Shown here: positions 1 to 15,000 of the stretch, piece after piece | Layout: each line of letters begins with the position of its first letter | Position numbering within the stretch: the stretch's first letter is position 1 | Assembly: GCA_009741485.1 (NCBI GenBank) | Contig: CM019237.1 | Coordinates: 44,832,308-44,896,307, forward strand | Direction of reading: 5' to 3' | DNA: 64,000 nt | Source: Malurus cyaneus samueli | Lineage: Eukaryota; Chordata; Aves; Passeriformes; Maluridae | Notes under the pieces: generated by a model | The model's database searches: none | The model's input: only the letters and a program-made list of their open reading frames with translations | What the model was told of the DNA's origin: nothing | Translations under genes and position numbers: made by a program

Positions 1-57
1 CCAGGAGGCCATGGGAGATACCAGTGGGATATGGGACACTGCTCTGCACTGATCAAG
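1..57 (+). CDS. PLBD1: PLBD1 coding exon (left edge cut), nucleophile-cysteine exon
   Basis: Reading from base 1, the frame runs into [14 protein letters not shown] and ends in phase 0 at a GT donor at 58. The Cys of GHCS is the predicted catalytic nucleophile of the Ntn-hydrolase fold. No stop or clear acceptor is visible before it, so the exon probably begins left of the window; an acceptor at the CAG just before the TGG of WDMG cannot be excluded. Confidence 0.85.
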
Positions 58-3000
58 GTGAGCACCAGGACTTTAATCTCCAGTGACTGTTGATTTGCAA
101 TGTCACAAGTCAACATTTTTTGAGTCTTCCCTGTGTTATGTTGTGTGTATAAAGAGACTTTTATCAATGATCAAGATGAATATATGCAGTAACCATTTGT
201 GCCTCCGTAGGATTTTGATTGCAGTTTTTCCCACTTTGTGAGAAGGGGAGGGAAAAGACCAAATCAAACCAAAGCCATAGAGATGGATGGTGAAAAACTA
301 CCAGAAATACTAGGGAATGAGTAATTACCAGAGGAGACTGGAAGAGAATAACTCATTTCACCTAGATAAGTGAAGTCTAAAAAGGAGTATTGTGAGTTAC
401 TACAAATACATTGGACAATTAGGGAGAAAAGGATTACTTAAACTAAAGGACAGTGGTAACATAAAAACAAATGGATACAAGTGGCTGATATTATGATGTC
501 TTAAATGGCTTTCCAATGGGAGTGATGTTTTTAAGATAAGTGACTGATGCATCATGGTGGCAATTACATTTTTCAGTTAAAATTATTAAGGATTTAATAA
601 GCATCTGGAGACTGCATGTATCGCAGAGCAGCAATATTCACCTTTAACTGAGAAATAGTAATTGAAGCATTTGCCTACAACAAGTGGTTTCTGAGCTAAC
701 AACAAGTCACAGACCCAGGGAAATATTTTGAAGAGATGTACTATCAATATATATTTACCTTTTCAAATTGAATTTACTTGCATTACTTTTGTACTTCACT
801 TCAGAGTGACCCAGTGAAATTCTCACAGCTTAAAATTAATGTTGGATATGTTTGCAAAGATCTGATCTGAATGTGTGATGATTGCAAAGATCTGAATGTG
901 AAAATACTCAAAATGAAACTGAGCAAAAAAACATACCATGTGATGCAGATATCCAAATAACCCCAAGGTATTTTATTTTGAAAATAACACATGGGCAAGA
1001 ATTTTTTCTAGAGGTTTCAGAAATTCATTTAAGTGCACAGTTAAAAGTACAAGTATCTGCTCTTTCTTCAATAATGCAATTAATCAAACTACTTAAAACA
1101 AGTAGTTCTCCCAGTTTCTCTCAAGTAGAAAAAATTAGAATATTGTGGGGTCTGAAATTATTCATCTTTATGCTTCTGTTTTCCAGGTTCTACCTGGATA
1201 TGAGAATATATATTTTGCCCATTCCAGCTGGTTTACTTATGCAGCCACACTGAGAATATATAAGCATTGGAACTTCAATATAGTTGATCCATACACCAGC
1301 ACCGGCCGTGTCTCATTCAGCAGTTACCCAGGTAAAGTCAAAAAAACCAAAACAATGTAGATACTCGATTTGGCATGGATGACCTTACTGTCTTGTAGCT
1401 GTCTTGTCTGTGAAAAGGATAGTAATTCAACTAGCAGTGGCTGCAATCTACCTTAAAACTTCTAGCCACCAAGAGGACAAAATGCCACCTTCAGTTTTCT
1501 GTCTTGAACATGATATTGTTGTTGTCTTTTGTTGCTGATTAACCACCTTCAGTGTTCTGAACTGTACTGGTTTAACTATTTTACCTCTGGCACAAAGCAG
1601 TTGCATTCATTTCACACTGAAAACAGGCCTTTTTCTGTGGGATTCCGACCCTCCTCAGTGACCCTCCTCAGGAATGCAACATTTTCCAACACCTGAAATT
1701 TTTCATTTGAGGAAGGGGTGGAGGTAGTCTGAATGTCTGTTAAGTGTACAGCCTTTGCAGAGCTTGGGTTACCTGCAATTGCCTTGGAGGGATTTCTCTC
1801 GCTTATTGCAAGGAATTTTGCAAAGTCTGGGTAGTTTGGCAGGTGGAAAGCACAGGTTTCCAAGCTCTGTTCATCACGTTAATGTTCATAAGGTTATTCT
1901 GTCTCTCATATCTCTCAGCAGAAGTACTGATAATAGCACTTCACAAGAATCTGGCTCTGTTTAGGAACTGTTGTATGCTGCATTGTGCAGCAGATTCAAA
2001 ACTGGAGATCAAAATCAGCCACAGAGAGCATTTATTATTTTCTTTTTAGTGACTATGGTTATGTCTTTTGGTTGTTCTTTTTGTGGAATCTTTGTATAAG
2101 AAAATACAAAGATTCTGTTTTCATGAGACTGATAAAGCATACTGTGTGACAGGATACCTGAAAATCAGCTACTGCTGTTCTGAAATGGAGTCTGTTCAAT
2201 CCCAGTGTGCTTCCCTGAGAGTGTTGAGATCTACAGAGACGGCTTATTTTAAAGCTTCCTATTGCCATGTGGACTCTGATGTAGTGATGCGGGAAGGTGC
2301 ACTTGTGCAAACAAAACTGAGTGAGAACTATTGCAAATCATAGTTCCCATGGCTACAGTGAAGTTTGAGAGGCCTGTGGTATGCAAAGTGTGCTCACTGG
2401 CTGCCTGATTACAGGGTGCTGTCACGAGCACTAGACAAGCATGATCCATTGACTGCAGCGAATTGTATTAGCTGTGGGTGTGCTTGACAGACTTGCAGTT
2501 TTCCATGGGATGAGTAAGCACTGGCCTAGTAATGCTCTAGGGACATCATGTAGAAAGGAGGGAATTGCCAAATTCATCTGCTTGTTATGATGACAGATTA
2601 TATTTTCAGAGCATCTGACTCTGGAATCTGCAGGTCCTGGCCATGTTTCAACTCAGCAATTGTAATGTCTTCCTGCATAAATATTTCTGCTTTCATTCTC
2701 GGTCCTGATAGACACTAAGAACCAGTAAGGAAGGCCAACCTAATAATTTCTCCTAAATAGTAACATGATCCTATGAACATAGAAGTATTGACTTTTGGAG
2801 GAAAATTGACTTTTGGAGGAAACAGTATTAAAAGACAGATGCCCTTCCAGGCTTTCAGTGACACTTATTGGAGTAATTATAAGATTCTTCTCATCCAGTA
2901 AGGCTGGATATAAAGTAAAACTATGTTGCTGTCCAAAAATTGTGTCAGAAAAAGTTAAGGGGTCATTTGCCTTCTGAGAAAGAATGTGCCAAATCCATGA

Positions 3001-6000
3001 TTTCTCCTGGGGTCACAGAGTGAAATTATCCATATTATTTCTTTATTTACTGAATTTCAAAAGACAGGCTACTAGACTGCAAAAATTAGTGTTTGCTGTG
3101 ACTCAGTTTAGAGGTTCTGAGGCTATTGACTAACCATGATGTGTGTTAGGGTGTGTGTTGTGGTACAGCTGGAAGGCCTTGTACTTCTCTGCTCATGTTG
3201 TGGCTGAGCAGGTAGGAGGACAGGCAGGAATTAGAGTCCATCCCTAGCAGTTATCAGTGTTCTGTCACCATGTTCAAATGTCCACTGTTAACAGCATATC
3301 TTCTATTTGCTTTCTCCACTTCAGAGCAGCAGTATTGCTGCAGAGACACAATCAAGAGGGAATTAACAGGATTTGTAATCTCTGTTTTTGCACAACAATT
3401 TCTTCACTTGCTGCTCATTTCTACATTAACCCACCTCAATCCTCACTTGAACTCTGCTCTTCACAAGAAGACTCTGACAGTCTTCATCTGTGCAGGGCTG
3501 CACGTAGGACAGTTCTGTGAACTTTCGGAAGGGAGGAATGTCTCTGCACTGAAAGCTTCATTGTCTTCTTCAAGCTCTTGACATAAGTACTTCATGTGGC
3601 TGGTGAATCAATGCATAGCAGAGACAAATTTTACAGAAAATGTTGCTGTTTCTCACAATTGTTGAGTGAAGCTTGCTCATTTGAGGTAGTAAGAAAGGGA
3701 TGATAGAGACAAGGTAGGTGCTGTGTTTTGTACCACATATCTGGTGGTGGATCAGAGAGAAACCTGCACCTCTCCTCCCTCCGTGCCCCCTGCTCCAGTC
3801 ACTTCTTTACACTGCCCATTGAAGCATTCAAAGAAATGAGCCAAACTAACTGATAAAATCTATGATTTTCTTTGGATAGCAAGGAGGTTGCAGCTTCCAG
3901 GATTTCCAACCATTTGGATGGAGCTCTTTTCACCTCCATTTAAGAACAGTAAAGTACCATTTTGACCAAGCATTCTGATTTGGATAGTGAACTATCTTCT
4001 CTGTGCTGAGTCACAGTATTTTTAAATATATTAATTTAATTTTAGCAGTTATTCAACTGTTTTGTTTAAAGAAGAATTAAGAATTTTACTGCTACTTTTC
4101 CTCCTCTGGTCCACTGTTGGGGTATTTCTTGGTTGAGCTAGGCTGTGATGGGGGAATAACAGGGCACAAGTTGTCTTGATGGATGGCTATACATGTGCTG
4201 TTAAGGCAGGAACACAGAGAAGTACTTTGTGTCCCTTGCTTCTAAGTAATCTGGTGTTAGTGCACCATTGTCCTTCCCTACAACTTGAGGAAGAGCTGGG
4301 GAAAACAAACTATGGAAAGAGTGGTAGCCCATGTTCTCAGGGATCCAGCTTACTCATGAGGGATTGCCAGACCAATTCCTGCTTCCCTGCTTCCTCCAGC
4401 ATCAGTGTAAAGCCTGAAGGGAAGCAAAGGAAAGTGTCTGGTGAACTTTGGAGCTGACAGACCAGAGCTAGTGTGGGATATGCTATCGCTTAATGCCTAG
4501 GAGAGACATGCAAGTGGCAGGAAGGCAGCTGTTGGGTGTTCAGTCTTGACATGAGAAGCAGCTGCTGATTCTTTGCTAATATAGAGAATACCTATATTTT
4601 CCTATATTCAAGTGTGTTTATATACCAGAGCATTGGGCATCTCAAGTAGGAGCTACTCCCATCCCTGAGAGGTAGGTTAGACCTTATAGCTTTGACTTCC
4701 AGCCTGTAATGCTGACCCTATGTGCTTGAATGAGCACAGTGACCTTTTAAAACACCAAAAAAGCTGATGCTGTCTGGTTCAGAAAGCAGCAGTCTACCTC
4801 TTTAGGAACAATAGCAGCCAGAAATGTGCTGTCATCTACATGCTCTTTGATGTGCTGACTTTCTGGAGAACACTGGGGCTCAGAGTGCAAAAAATACTTT
4901 GCTTTGCTTGGCTGATTAATGTCACGATGAGTAAAACTCCAGACTCTGAAAACTTCTGTTTTCCAGTGGTGGTTGGGAACTGAATCCAAGTGACTCAGAT
5001 CCAGAAGATGCAATCCAAAGTACTTTTGCTTGTTTCTGTGTAGGAGATGTCAGGCTCATTGGAGGAAGTGAAAAAAAGAAGAAAAACAAAATTGACTGAG
5101 TGTTCCTGACAAAAATGTGGGGTGGGTTTACAGAGATGGTTTTACAGAAAAGAATAGAAACAGCATACAGTGAGATAACTTTTAATTACAATGGACTCTC
5201 ATACACACTTGAGAAGAATGGCACAAGAGGATATCAGATATCTGCTGATATCTCTAGACTTCTCTACCCAGGTTTTGTTTTTGTGGATGTCTTTACCCTG
5301 GGTGAACCTTTTGCTGCTGTATTAGTTTCCCTTTGTTCCAGAGTTGTCTATGCCTTAAATCAAAATGGTATATGCCATCTTGGAATAATTAGGCTAGTAA
5401 TGGTGTATAATGGAGGGCATGTTGTGCTATAAAACACTGCAGGATAAAACTTGGTAAATATTAAGGCCCAGAAGGAAATCCCCTTCTTTTCAGCTTAGCT
5501 GAGCTTCATAATTTATTTGAATTACAGAGTTCAACTTTCAGTTAATTCAACATCATTCCTTGTGTTAGCACTTGCTTTGAGTCAAGTTTTTCTGTTTTAT
5601 CTCAGCTGTTGACTGAAATTGAATAAAAAACCAATTCAGTTTGTTTTGAAGTAGGACACTTATCATTGTCACCCATAGGAACTGATGCTCAATTCACATC
5701 AAAATTGCTTAACAATTTCATTTATTGTCTCTGTTTGGGCAAGCACTTGACTTGTTATGCAGCAGTTTATTGCTGGATTATCCCATGCCTTTGTATAAAA
5801 CAGACTGGCAGAGCCAGATTTAGGGTGTTTCTCTTGTCCTTACTTATTTGAGAGAAATGTCTGCTGCTGATATACATAATGTATTGACTCTCTCTTCATG
5901 AGTAAAATACTAGCTGACAAGGTGCTCTGTCTATTTATATGTTTTTGGGGAGCAAGTGACTACAAAGTGTATTTTCCTGGATCTGTTCTAATTTGAGAAC

Positions 6001-9000
6001 TTGCAAGTTTAAAGAAATTTTGCTGAAATAGAGCCCTTAAATATTACTTTTGCTTGAAGGTAGCCCGCCTTTGTATAAAAGTGCAAGAATAGGAGGCAGA
6101 GCTGGGCTGTTTTTCTTGCTGTCATAGGTTGGTGACCTTTGTTTGCAGAGTGAGTTAATAAAGCTGGCTGTAGAAGATTTCATAAGGGAACTCAACTATT
6201 ACGGTGTTGCACAGCATTTTTGTATTTTGTACTCTTTGAATAGTTGATACTATTAAAAACTTCTTAATGAGAGTGTAGGTTCTGTATGACTTCCCCATCC
6301 AGAGCACAGTCAACAACCTTTTCCCCCAACCTGGCAGCCATGTGTCTGCTGAGTAAAAGACAAATTATTTCTGCTGTACAAGTAGTCCCTGTGCTATCCA
6401 CGGCATAGCTGACCTTTGCAGCTCTGTGTGCCACCTCCTGGTGAAGGATTTGCAACTGGACTTAGTATTTCTGTTGGCATGTAACCCAGTAAGGAATCCA
6501 TCCCTGTATTGACTTTGCAGAACTGGTAGGCATAAAAAACCCCCCATGACAGCATGTCAGAAAGAGGATTAGAGAGAGCTTCTCCTCATATACAGGATGT
6601 GGGTTATGATTTAAGAGGTATACCCATTTCTTGGAGATGCTTTTAAGAACACTTAGATGGAAAAAGATTAAACTAGAAGGAAGACTTTTCTGTTTGATTT
6701 AATACAGAAGGGATCAATTAAGGGCATAACTTCACATGAATTAAATTAATTTCTGTTGTCTTTACAGAGTAAACATCTGAAACTGATTGATGAAAACATC
6801 TTTGTGAAATTTGTACTTTGCTTTGGTTTTCATTGTTGGATTTTTATATTTTTCTAGTTCATTTCTTTGTTAGAAACAAATACCAAATAGGCATTTATTG
6901 TATGTAATCCTCAGCATAAGAATAAGACGCAGTTGACTTACAGAGGAACTTCCAAGCTTCGCATATAAACACAAAGCAAATGCATTAGACAAAGACTTGG
7001 GTGTCTTGAAAGTGTGACGGTTTCTCATTTCAAACTGTGTTGACAGGTGGGCCTGAAGCTCTTGCAGAAGTTACTTCCTCACTGTTAATCTTTGTACAGT
7101 TTGATTTCATGCACACATTCATTGACTCATTCATATCCTCATGGCTTGTCTCTCTGTTTTGTTCTATGAGTATATCAAAGGTTCAAAAAGGTTACAAATT
7201 CTGTGTTATTTCTGTTTAAGGCTTTTTGGTGTCCCTGGATGACTTTTACATACTGGGCAGCGGCTTGGTAATGTTGCAGACTACCAACAGTGTTTACAAC
7301 CAAACCCTCATTAAGCAAGTGGTGCCTGAATCCTTGTTAGCTTGGCAGAGGGTCCGCATTGCCAACATGATGGCAAATGATGGCAGAACTTGGGCAGAGA
7401 CCTTCTCAAAGTGCAACTCTGGTAAGTGCATCTTCATATGCATTTTAGGAAAAAAGATGTATTCCCTCTACCTCTTGTACACTTTTCTTTCCCCTGGCAG
7501 GGCATGTAACTCTCTCTGCTCTCATACCCAGGAACCTACAACAATCAGTACATGGTTCTAGACCTGAAGAAGGTCAAGCTGCAGAGGAGCCTTGATGATG
7601 GTGCATTGTACATTGTTGAGCAAATCCCAACCCTTGTGGAGTATTCTGATCAAACAAATGTTCTCCGGAAAGGTAATAGCTCCTAGAGTAGTTATTGGCT
7701 TAGGACAACCGTCTCTTTATGCTGACTGAGAATTGTGCTTTTTATGAGGGAAGGGTTTGTTGAACACTAGTACTGAGTTTAAAGTAAGGAAGCTTTGTGT
7801 GAGCATCCCTCTGTATCTGCATCAATTGCAATGCATTCATTTAGCACGTATGCTGTGACAGCAATTCAGCGAGCATCTCTGTCTCCTTGAAGCAGAGCAG
7901 GGAAAAATAGACTCTCCTTTGCTTGCCTCCTTGCCATTTTTCTGATATTATTTCACTCTGTCTTAGAGATCGATGAGGTAAAATGTGAGATCTGTTTGGA
8001 GCAGTATTAAATAACTGATGCTATGGGCTACTTGAAATGGTTATTGAGCGGGTCACCCTTCAAGAAGATGAACTTTTGAATACCAAAGAAGTTCTATGTT
8101 AAATTAATCTCCTGAACTTTTCCGGATCTCTGTTTTCTGGTAAATATCTGCTCTTTAACAGATTCTTTAATTTCTTAGCAAGACTAGCAACTGCTTGATG
8201 GAAAACAAAGAAAAATCTTGGTGAAGCAAAACACTCACTGTCAGGTTTAATTCACAAGTGTTTACTAAACACATCAGCAACAAAAAGCTTTAATTGTGTC
8301 TGGTGCTCTGTGCTCCCTCCTCTGATCACATGCTGAGGGGTTAAATTAATGAATTGCTCATCATCAAAATGATGGGAAATTTACCTATGTTAGCAGATGG
8401 GGTTGTTTCCCTTTGAAAATTTCCCTTGTGTCTAGCTTCTTGGAAAGTTCTGGCTTATTCTAGGGATTGCCACATTGTCAGTATGGTTTTATATGTATTT
8501 CTTATTGATAATTTGGAGAAGTCCTGTGTCTCTCCCTTAAACATTTCTGACTCTTTTGGCTTCCTTTGACTTGTGCTTCTAAATGCTGTGTTGTGCACGA
8601 GGTGCAGACAAGGAAGCTGATAAGAGACTCTCTAGCTGTGGTACATGAAACACTGTAACCCCATCATGGCTGTGCAGAGAGGCCAGGCTTGTCAGCTGCG
8701 CCGAGTTCCTTTTTGGCAGTGATTTTGGAGCAGCTGTGTGGCATTCCCTGTAGGACTGAGCCCAGCTCCTGGGCTTGGACCACTTCTTCCCCCTGAGAGT
8801 TGTAGCTGCTCTGTTCTCAAAGGTGGCAGCATGTGTTAGAGGTTGCATATTACTTCACACCTACCATGTGCCTTTTCCCAGATACCTAAATGTACCTTGT
8901 ACTAGAAAACAGAGCAGTCAGTCTTTGTGAGTTTAAACATTAGGAGGACAGCCCTCAGCACAAAGGGTGGGCTAAACACCGCCAAAATGCAGTTTTGGAG

Positions 9001-12000
9001 ACCTCAGCTGCTCTAAGCTAACTCTGCTCCTGGATGCAGCAGATCTGGACTCCTCCATGCCATGCAGGACACCAGACAAGTCCCATGGTGATCCTTGCCC
9101 TCTTTCCAGGTGCTTGGAGCAGCTGAGGTGAGGGAGGTTTACCTTTCTCAAGAGCCAGGCTGGCTTAAAGTGTTTGTAGAATAGCTGACCCTAGCACACT
9201 CCATCATTGCCTTGTGGCTGGTATCCAAAGATAATGCACTTCGGACACTCTGGTTTGGTCAGAGTGAGTTTGCCACCTGCACTGGCTTTTTAAGTCTCTT
9301 GGACGCATAAACCTAGAAACAACAGAGAATAAGTATTGAAATATCAGGTAAACAAAGGCAGGTATTGCTGTAGTACTGAGGAAAAAGGAAGCATTTCCTT
9401 ATGCAGGTTTGAAAATTGAAAGATTTTTCTCTTTATGGCTTCTGTCATCTTGTTTTGTAGGCCATTGCAGGTGAGTTCTCAAAACCAGGCATCTCTTACA
9501 TTGCCCTTTCCAGGCAAAGATGTCCAGGTGTTTTCTGTATGTTGACAAAGAAAACTCAGGAATCCTTTAGAGGAGGTGAGGGAGGGCAACACTGTCTCTG
9601 TTGCCTTGAATGGCCAGTTTTTAATAATGACACAGACATGGTTAAGGGGATAAAAAGGGTTTTACCTCGGTATTTGGGATCCCAGGTGCACAACTTGATG
9701 GCAGAATGCATACCCGTGTACAGCACGGGTACAAGTTTTATAGATTTCAGGAATTATCATATCTATCTAGGATTCCCCAATAAGAAACTTAACAAATGCA
9801 GTAATTTACTCCTATTCTACTGAATCCCCCCAGATGAGGCCAGAGCCCAGTTTACACAAGATGTTCCAGAGAGAAGGCTTCACCCAAGGCTGCAGCCTCG
9901 GGTTTAAGATAGCACACGGCATACTGACTCCTTCCTGAGGATGTTTGCTCTCTCTGCCCAGCAGAACTCCTAAACTAAGCTGGAATATCAGTTTACAGCA
10001 ATTATAAACATGCAGGGTAAGGGGTACAGGGGGATGCATAGAGGGTACAGCACATGTAAAAAGGAAAAGCAAAATCATCAGGCATCATCTCCAGTGAAGG
10101 AATAGGTCACAGGAGTGGGCTGCAGTTCATGTTTCTTGGTGAAGAGTGATATATCAAAAGCAACACATCAGAGCAAAACCTGGGATCTCAGTGTCTTCCA
10201 CCCTATGTGCAATATTCTGATTGCTCTATCTCTCAATATTGCTGATGTCTTTTGCACCAAATGGGTAGAGGAGGAAAGCATTTTGATTCAGGGAAATTCT
10301 GCTGCCTTCATGTCATCCTCCTCCCCACCCTTTCAGTCTTACACCCTCTCTTGACTCTTTTTTTGTCCCTGTGCAGCCTGCCAGGTTTCACTGGCTTATA
10401 GCAGCCCTTGGGTAAAGCCTGGCTTAGGTTGACTGCTGTTTTGTCTGCATGTGATTTTCAGTCTTGCAGAGCCCAAGATGCAGAAGAGCTCTTGCTGGGG
10501 AAGAATTTAAATAGCTTCCTCTGTTTTAGCAATTTTAATAAAAAAACTTTTTCAGGTGGGAGAAAGGGGTCATCTCTACACACTGCATTCATGTATAAGA
10601 CAATAGCACCTTTTTGAATCTCAGCTAAGCCCTGCTGGTTTGGAAGCCGCTGTATCCGTATCCTCCGGCCTGCGTCGTTAGAGGCTGGCAAGTTGTTAAT
10701 TTCTGGAGGAAGCCTGTATTACAACACAGCTTGTACACAACCTATTTCCTTCAGGTAGGCTCTAGGTCACGTAAGCAAATGCCAGCAGACAGGGTCTTCC
10801 TGTCTTCCCTATCCTAGGCAGGACCCAAACTGGTGAGAAGCTTCTGCCAGGCAGTGTTCCAGTGCTTATGCTGTCTGCATATCTGTCCTTCAGGTTTGTT
10901 TTTTATTTGCATATATTGCTCCCAGTGAATTCCAGTTGATTCTCTTGAACACCTTCCAGCCAGACTCTTCTCATTGTGCTGGCTAATGTTAATATGCACT
11001 GTAAACTGCATTTACCAGTGCCTGGATAGTAAAAATGCTGATGTGTGTGATTTGAGAATAAACAACAGGGAATGTTGGTGCTTTGGAGAGAGTTTGAAAG
11101 TGTGCTACTGTTGGGCCTAGCTCGTGTTATATACTCACTGCCTAAAATAAAAAATTAAATGTTTAGGTATAGATATCTATTCTCACTTATTCCAGGACTT
11201 CCTGTACCCTGGAAGGTCTCCTGGCTCTTTAAAAGAGCTTTCTACAGTGGTCTTGTACCAGACCGTTTTATGTTACCTACCTAAAACTCTTTTCTGGAAT
11301 TCTGCTGGGTATCCTTTGTTCTTCAGCGTTAACAAAACTGCAGGATTGCTTTTGGAGAAGTTAGAGCAGGGCTCTGCTCTGCTGATCAATCACTTCTTAA
11401 CCTTCAAAGACAGGTACTGGCAAATGTGCAGCAATCCCCCCATCTTTCTTTATCACTGTATGCAATCCCTACGGCACAAAGCGCATATGTGCTGGCCTGC
11501 TTCCTGTTCACCCTGAGTAGCTCTCTCTATGTGTGTTTATGTGTGCCAGTCCATCCCTGACATCTCAGCATGATGTCTTATTCTGCTTTGGTGACATGGA
11601 AAAGGGGCAAAACCAGAGTGACTTCAAGCCTCTCACTGAAGTTTGGTGGAGGTAAATGTTCTTGCAGCCCTTTGTGGTTCAGCAGAGAAACCTCTGCAAG
11701 AGGGCTGTGGCTGTGCTGCATGTTCACATCAGGCTCCTGCAGGTGTGATCTCAGCTGTTTTGCAGGATGAGTCCTGAGCATGGAAGTCTGGGGGCGGGTT
11801 GCCTGGATATGGACAGTCTCTGGTAGTGTTACACTGGGAGTCAACCCCAGTCATACCAGTCACTGGTGCTTTATTGTGTTCAAACCAGTTTTCTTTGTTG
11901 TTCCTCGACATGCTGCTAAGGCAATGCAACATGGAAATTTGTTTATTTTCTTTTCTGATATCAGCAAGAGCATCCAGCTTTTCCAAGTGATTAACAGATT

Positions 12001-15000
12001 GGGTTTTGTCTCTGGCAGGTTACTGGCCTTCGTACAATATCCCTTTCCATGAAAAGATTTACAATCTCAGTGGGTATGCATCATACGTTGCCAAGTACGG
12101 CATGGATTTTTCCTATGAGCTTGCTCCAAGAGCAAAAATCTTCCGCCGAGACCAGGGCAAGGTGACCAACTTGGAAAGCATGAAGTACATCATGAGATAC
12201 AACAGTAAGAAACACAGTTGTATGCTGTGGAACTGATCTTAATAAGCAGTGTTACTTTTATTTCTTGTATTGTGGTGGGAAGCTGCAGCCTCACATACAG
12301 ATCAGTTACATTGCCCTAAATACAGAATACACACAGAGCAAAAAGCAAAAACACATGCTTATTTTTAAGGTAGGAAACTAGGTTAAAATTGCTCTCTCAA
12401 GAACAAGGGCCATAGGCTTTCTTTATGACTTTTCCAGAAAGCTTCTGACTCAAAGAGAGTAATCCAAGAGACTCCGTGGACTGCTGTGACCTAATACATC
12501 TACAGCCTGTCGATCTTGAAACCCTTAAATTCTAAGCAACAGTTAGATGAGATCAGACCAGAGAATTTAATATAAAACTTAAATCAGGCAGATGGTCTTT
12601 TGCAGGTAGGATAGAGTTAATTTTCTTAGTTGCTAATACAGTACTGTATTTTGCATTTAGTATGAGATTAATGTTAATAGTTTAAGCATCACTTAACACA
12701 CTAATGTTTTAGTTGTTGATTAGTCAAGGACTTTTCAGTTTTCCCTGCTCTGTAAGCAAGTAGATGCACAAGAAGCTGGCAGAGCACGGCCAGGGCATCT
12801 GACCTGAAGTGGCCAAAGGGATATTCCATACCACTGAGCCACATACTTACTGGGGGGAATTGGCTGGAAGGGGCTAATCACTGCTTAGGGATAGGCGTGG
12901 CATTGGTCAGCTCAGATGGTGAGCAATTGTATTGTGAATCACTTGTTTCTCTTGGGGTTTATTTCTGTCTCCTTTTAAATTTTTATTATTTTGTTATTAT
13001 TAACTCTACTTCAGTTATTAAAACTGCTATCTCAACCCAAAGGTTTTACCTTTTCCCGATTCTCCTCCCCATCCCATGAGGGCTGAGGTTTGGAGGGAAG
13101 TGTGTATTGCAGTTGTGTGGTACTTAGTTGCAGGGGTTGAACCAGGACAGTAGGTTGTTTATTCTCTGTTGTTTATTCCTGACAGGGTTCTCCTTAACTG
13201 GATTAAACCCTTCTTAATTAACTTCTAGCTAAGCCCATCTCAAAGTACTGATAGCTTTAGATGCTATATTTTTATTCCCAGTTATAGGGAGCTGGCTGAT
13301 TACTGGGCTTGAGGTTTGGGAGGCCTCTCCCCAGGTGGGGTATCATTCCTGTCTGGACTGTGAATAGTGGTGTGCTCGTAGATACTGAGGCTCGTCCACC
13401 TTCCCCTCCTGGCTTGCACTTACTGCAGTGGGTGCTCCTTGACACTTATTTTAGTCCCGAACAGGAAAACAAGGGCTCTCATTGCTGCACGTCCTCCTCT
13501 CCCCCCACCCCGCCACTTCCCTTTCTCTTCTGCTTTTCTCTCCTGACAAAGTTTCTACAAGTTTTCTTCATGTGGAATTTCATCAGATGGAATTGCAGGT
13601 GTTTGTGGTTAGAGGTTGGCAGGGATGCAGAAGTAGCTGTATGGCTGTGGATTAGGAGCTTGTCTACTTCATGTCCTGTCTTGAGTGCTGGCTTGTAGCT
13701 GGTACCCAGGGAGAAGCACAAGAGCAATGTGACAGGGCTCTGTTACCCAGCTTTTAGTGGCTCCAGTACTTGGCATCAGCTTTTTGTGAGGGGATTAATT
13801 TCTTTAATTTTCTTCCCTCCCCCACCACCACATTTCACCCCAGACTATCAGCGTGATCCTTATGCTGAACACAATCCTTGCAACACCATTTGCTGCCGGG
13901 AAGATCTGAATCCTTCTTTACCAGTGCCTGCAGGCTGCTATGACTCCAAGGTAAATTACCTCCATTTCAACATCTGCTGAATGTTTGCTGCAGCTTGTTC
14001 GTGTTCCTGTCAGACCTGTAGAGTGTTTCCCTGCACTATGGCAAGCATGGCCAGGCATGTCTGTTCCCTCCTTTCATGCTGTCCCAGTGCTTGGGTACAT
14101 CCTCAGATGGGAATTCTCTGCAGAGTCTCATTTCCTGTCAATGACATCAGTCCTGACACAGTAGCAGAGGATACAAGGGGAGGTGTGTGAAACAATTATG
14201 TCCATGGGAGCTTGTGGTGTTCAGGAGTTAAACCGCAAAGCCTTATACCAGGAAATGAGTCTTCAGCTCACTCAGGGAAGATGACTGTACAGCCTCAACC
14301 TCCAGTTCATGGGGACTGTGTGGGTGCCTCCCAGAGCCCCAGGAATGTGGTTGCAGTGTCATTTTAGCTTTACATTTACAACAGCCTGGCTTTATAATAA
14401 GCTATCCTGCTCTGGAGCTCCACCTCTCTGCATAACTGTTTTCTGAAAAGTTTGGTGAAGATCGCTTTGCATTTTAGGGGGGTGTGGGAAAATTCTTAGA
14501 TCCATTGTCCTGGAGAAAGCAGGGTTTATTTTAGGCAAGTTATATGGTATTTTCACTGTGAAGGGTAATGCCCAAACAAGCAGCTCTCTAGCCCTGCTGT
14601 GCTGGCAAGTTGTACAGTGTTTTATCCTCTGGGGTCCAGCTGTGTTTCTGGATTACAAGATTGTTGCTAGGAGGGGCCTGGGGAGGCTACTTTGGTATCT
14701 CCATTGCTGCCCAAGCTTGGGTCAGCTGCCTATTGCAGTGGACAATGGGAGGCTTTCCAGGTTGGGTGATGCAAGAGGAATGCAGAAAATGGCTGCATAG
14801 AGGGGTCTGGTAGGGGAGTGGTCAGTGCATACTGTGGTGCCTTAGCTGCCCCAGTTAGGCAAGGGCAATGGACTGGGCTGGGGTTGGAAAAGGGGGCCTA
14901 AGAGGGGCATTGAAAGAAATAACCCAGAGCAGAGGCCAAATCTGTTCAATTATAAACCCTAAAGGCAATTTTAGTGTCCGAGTTTGGGAACATGGAGCAG

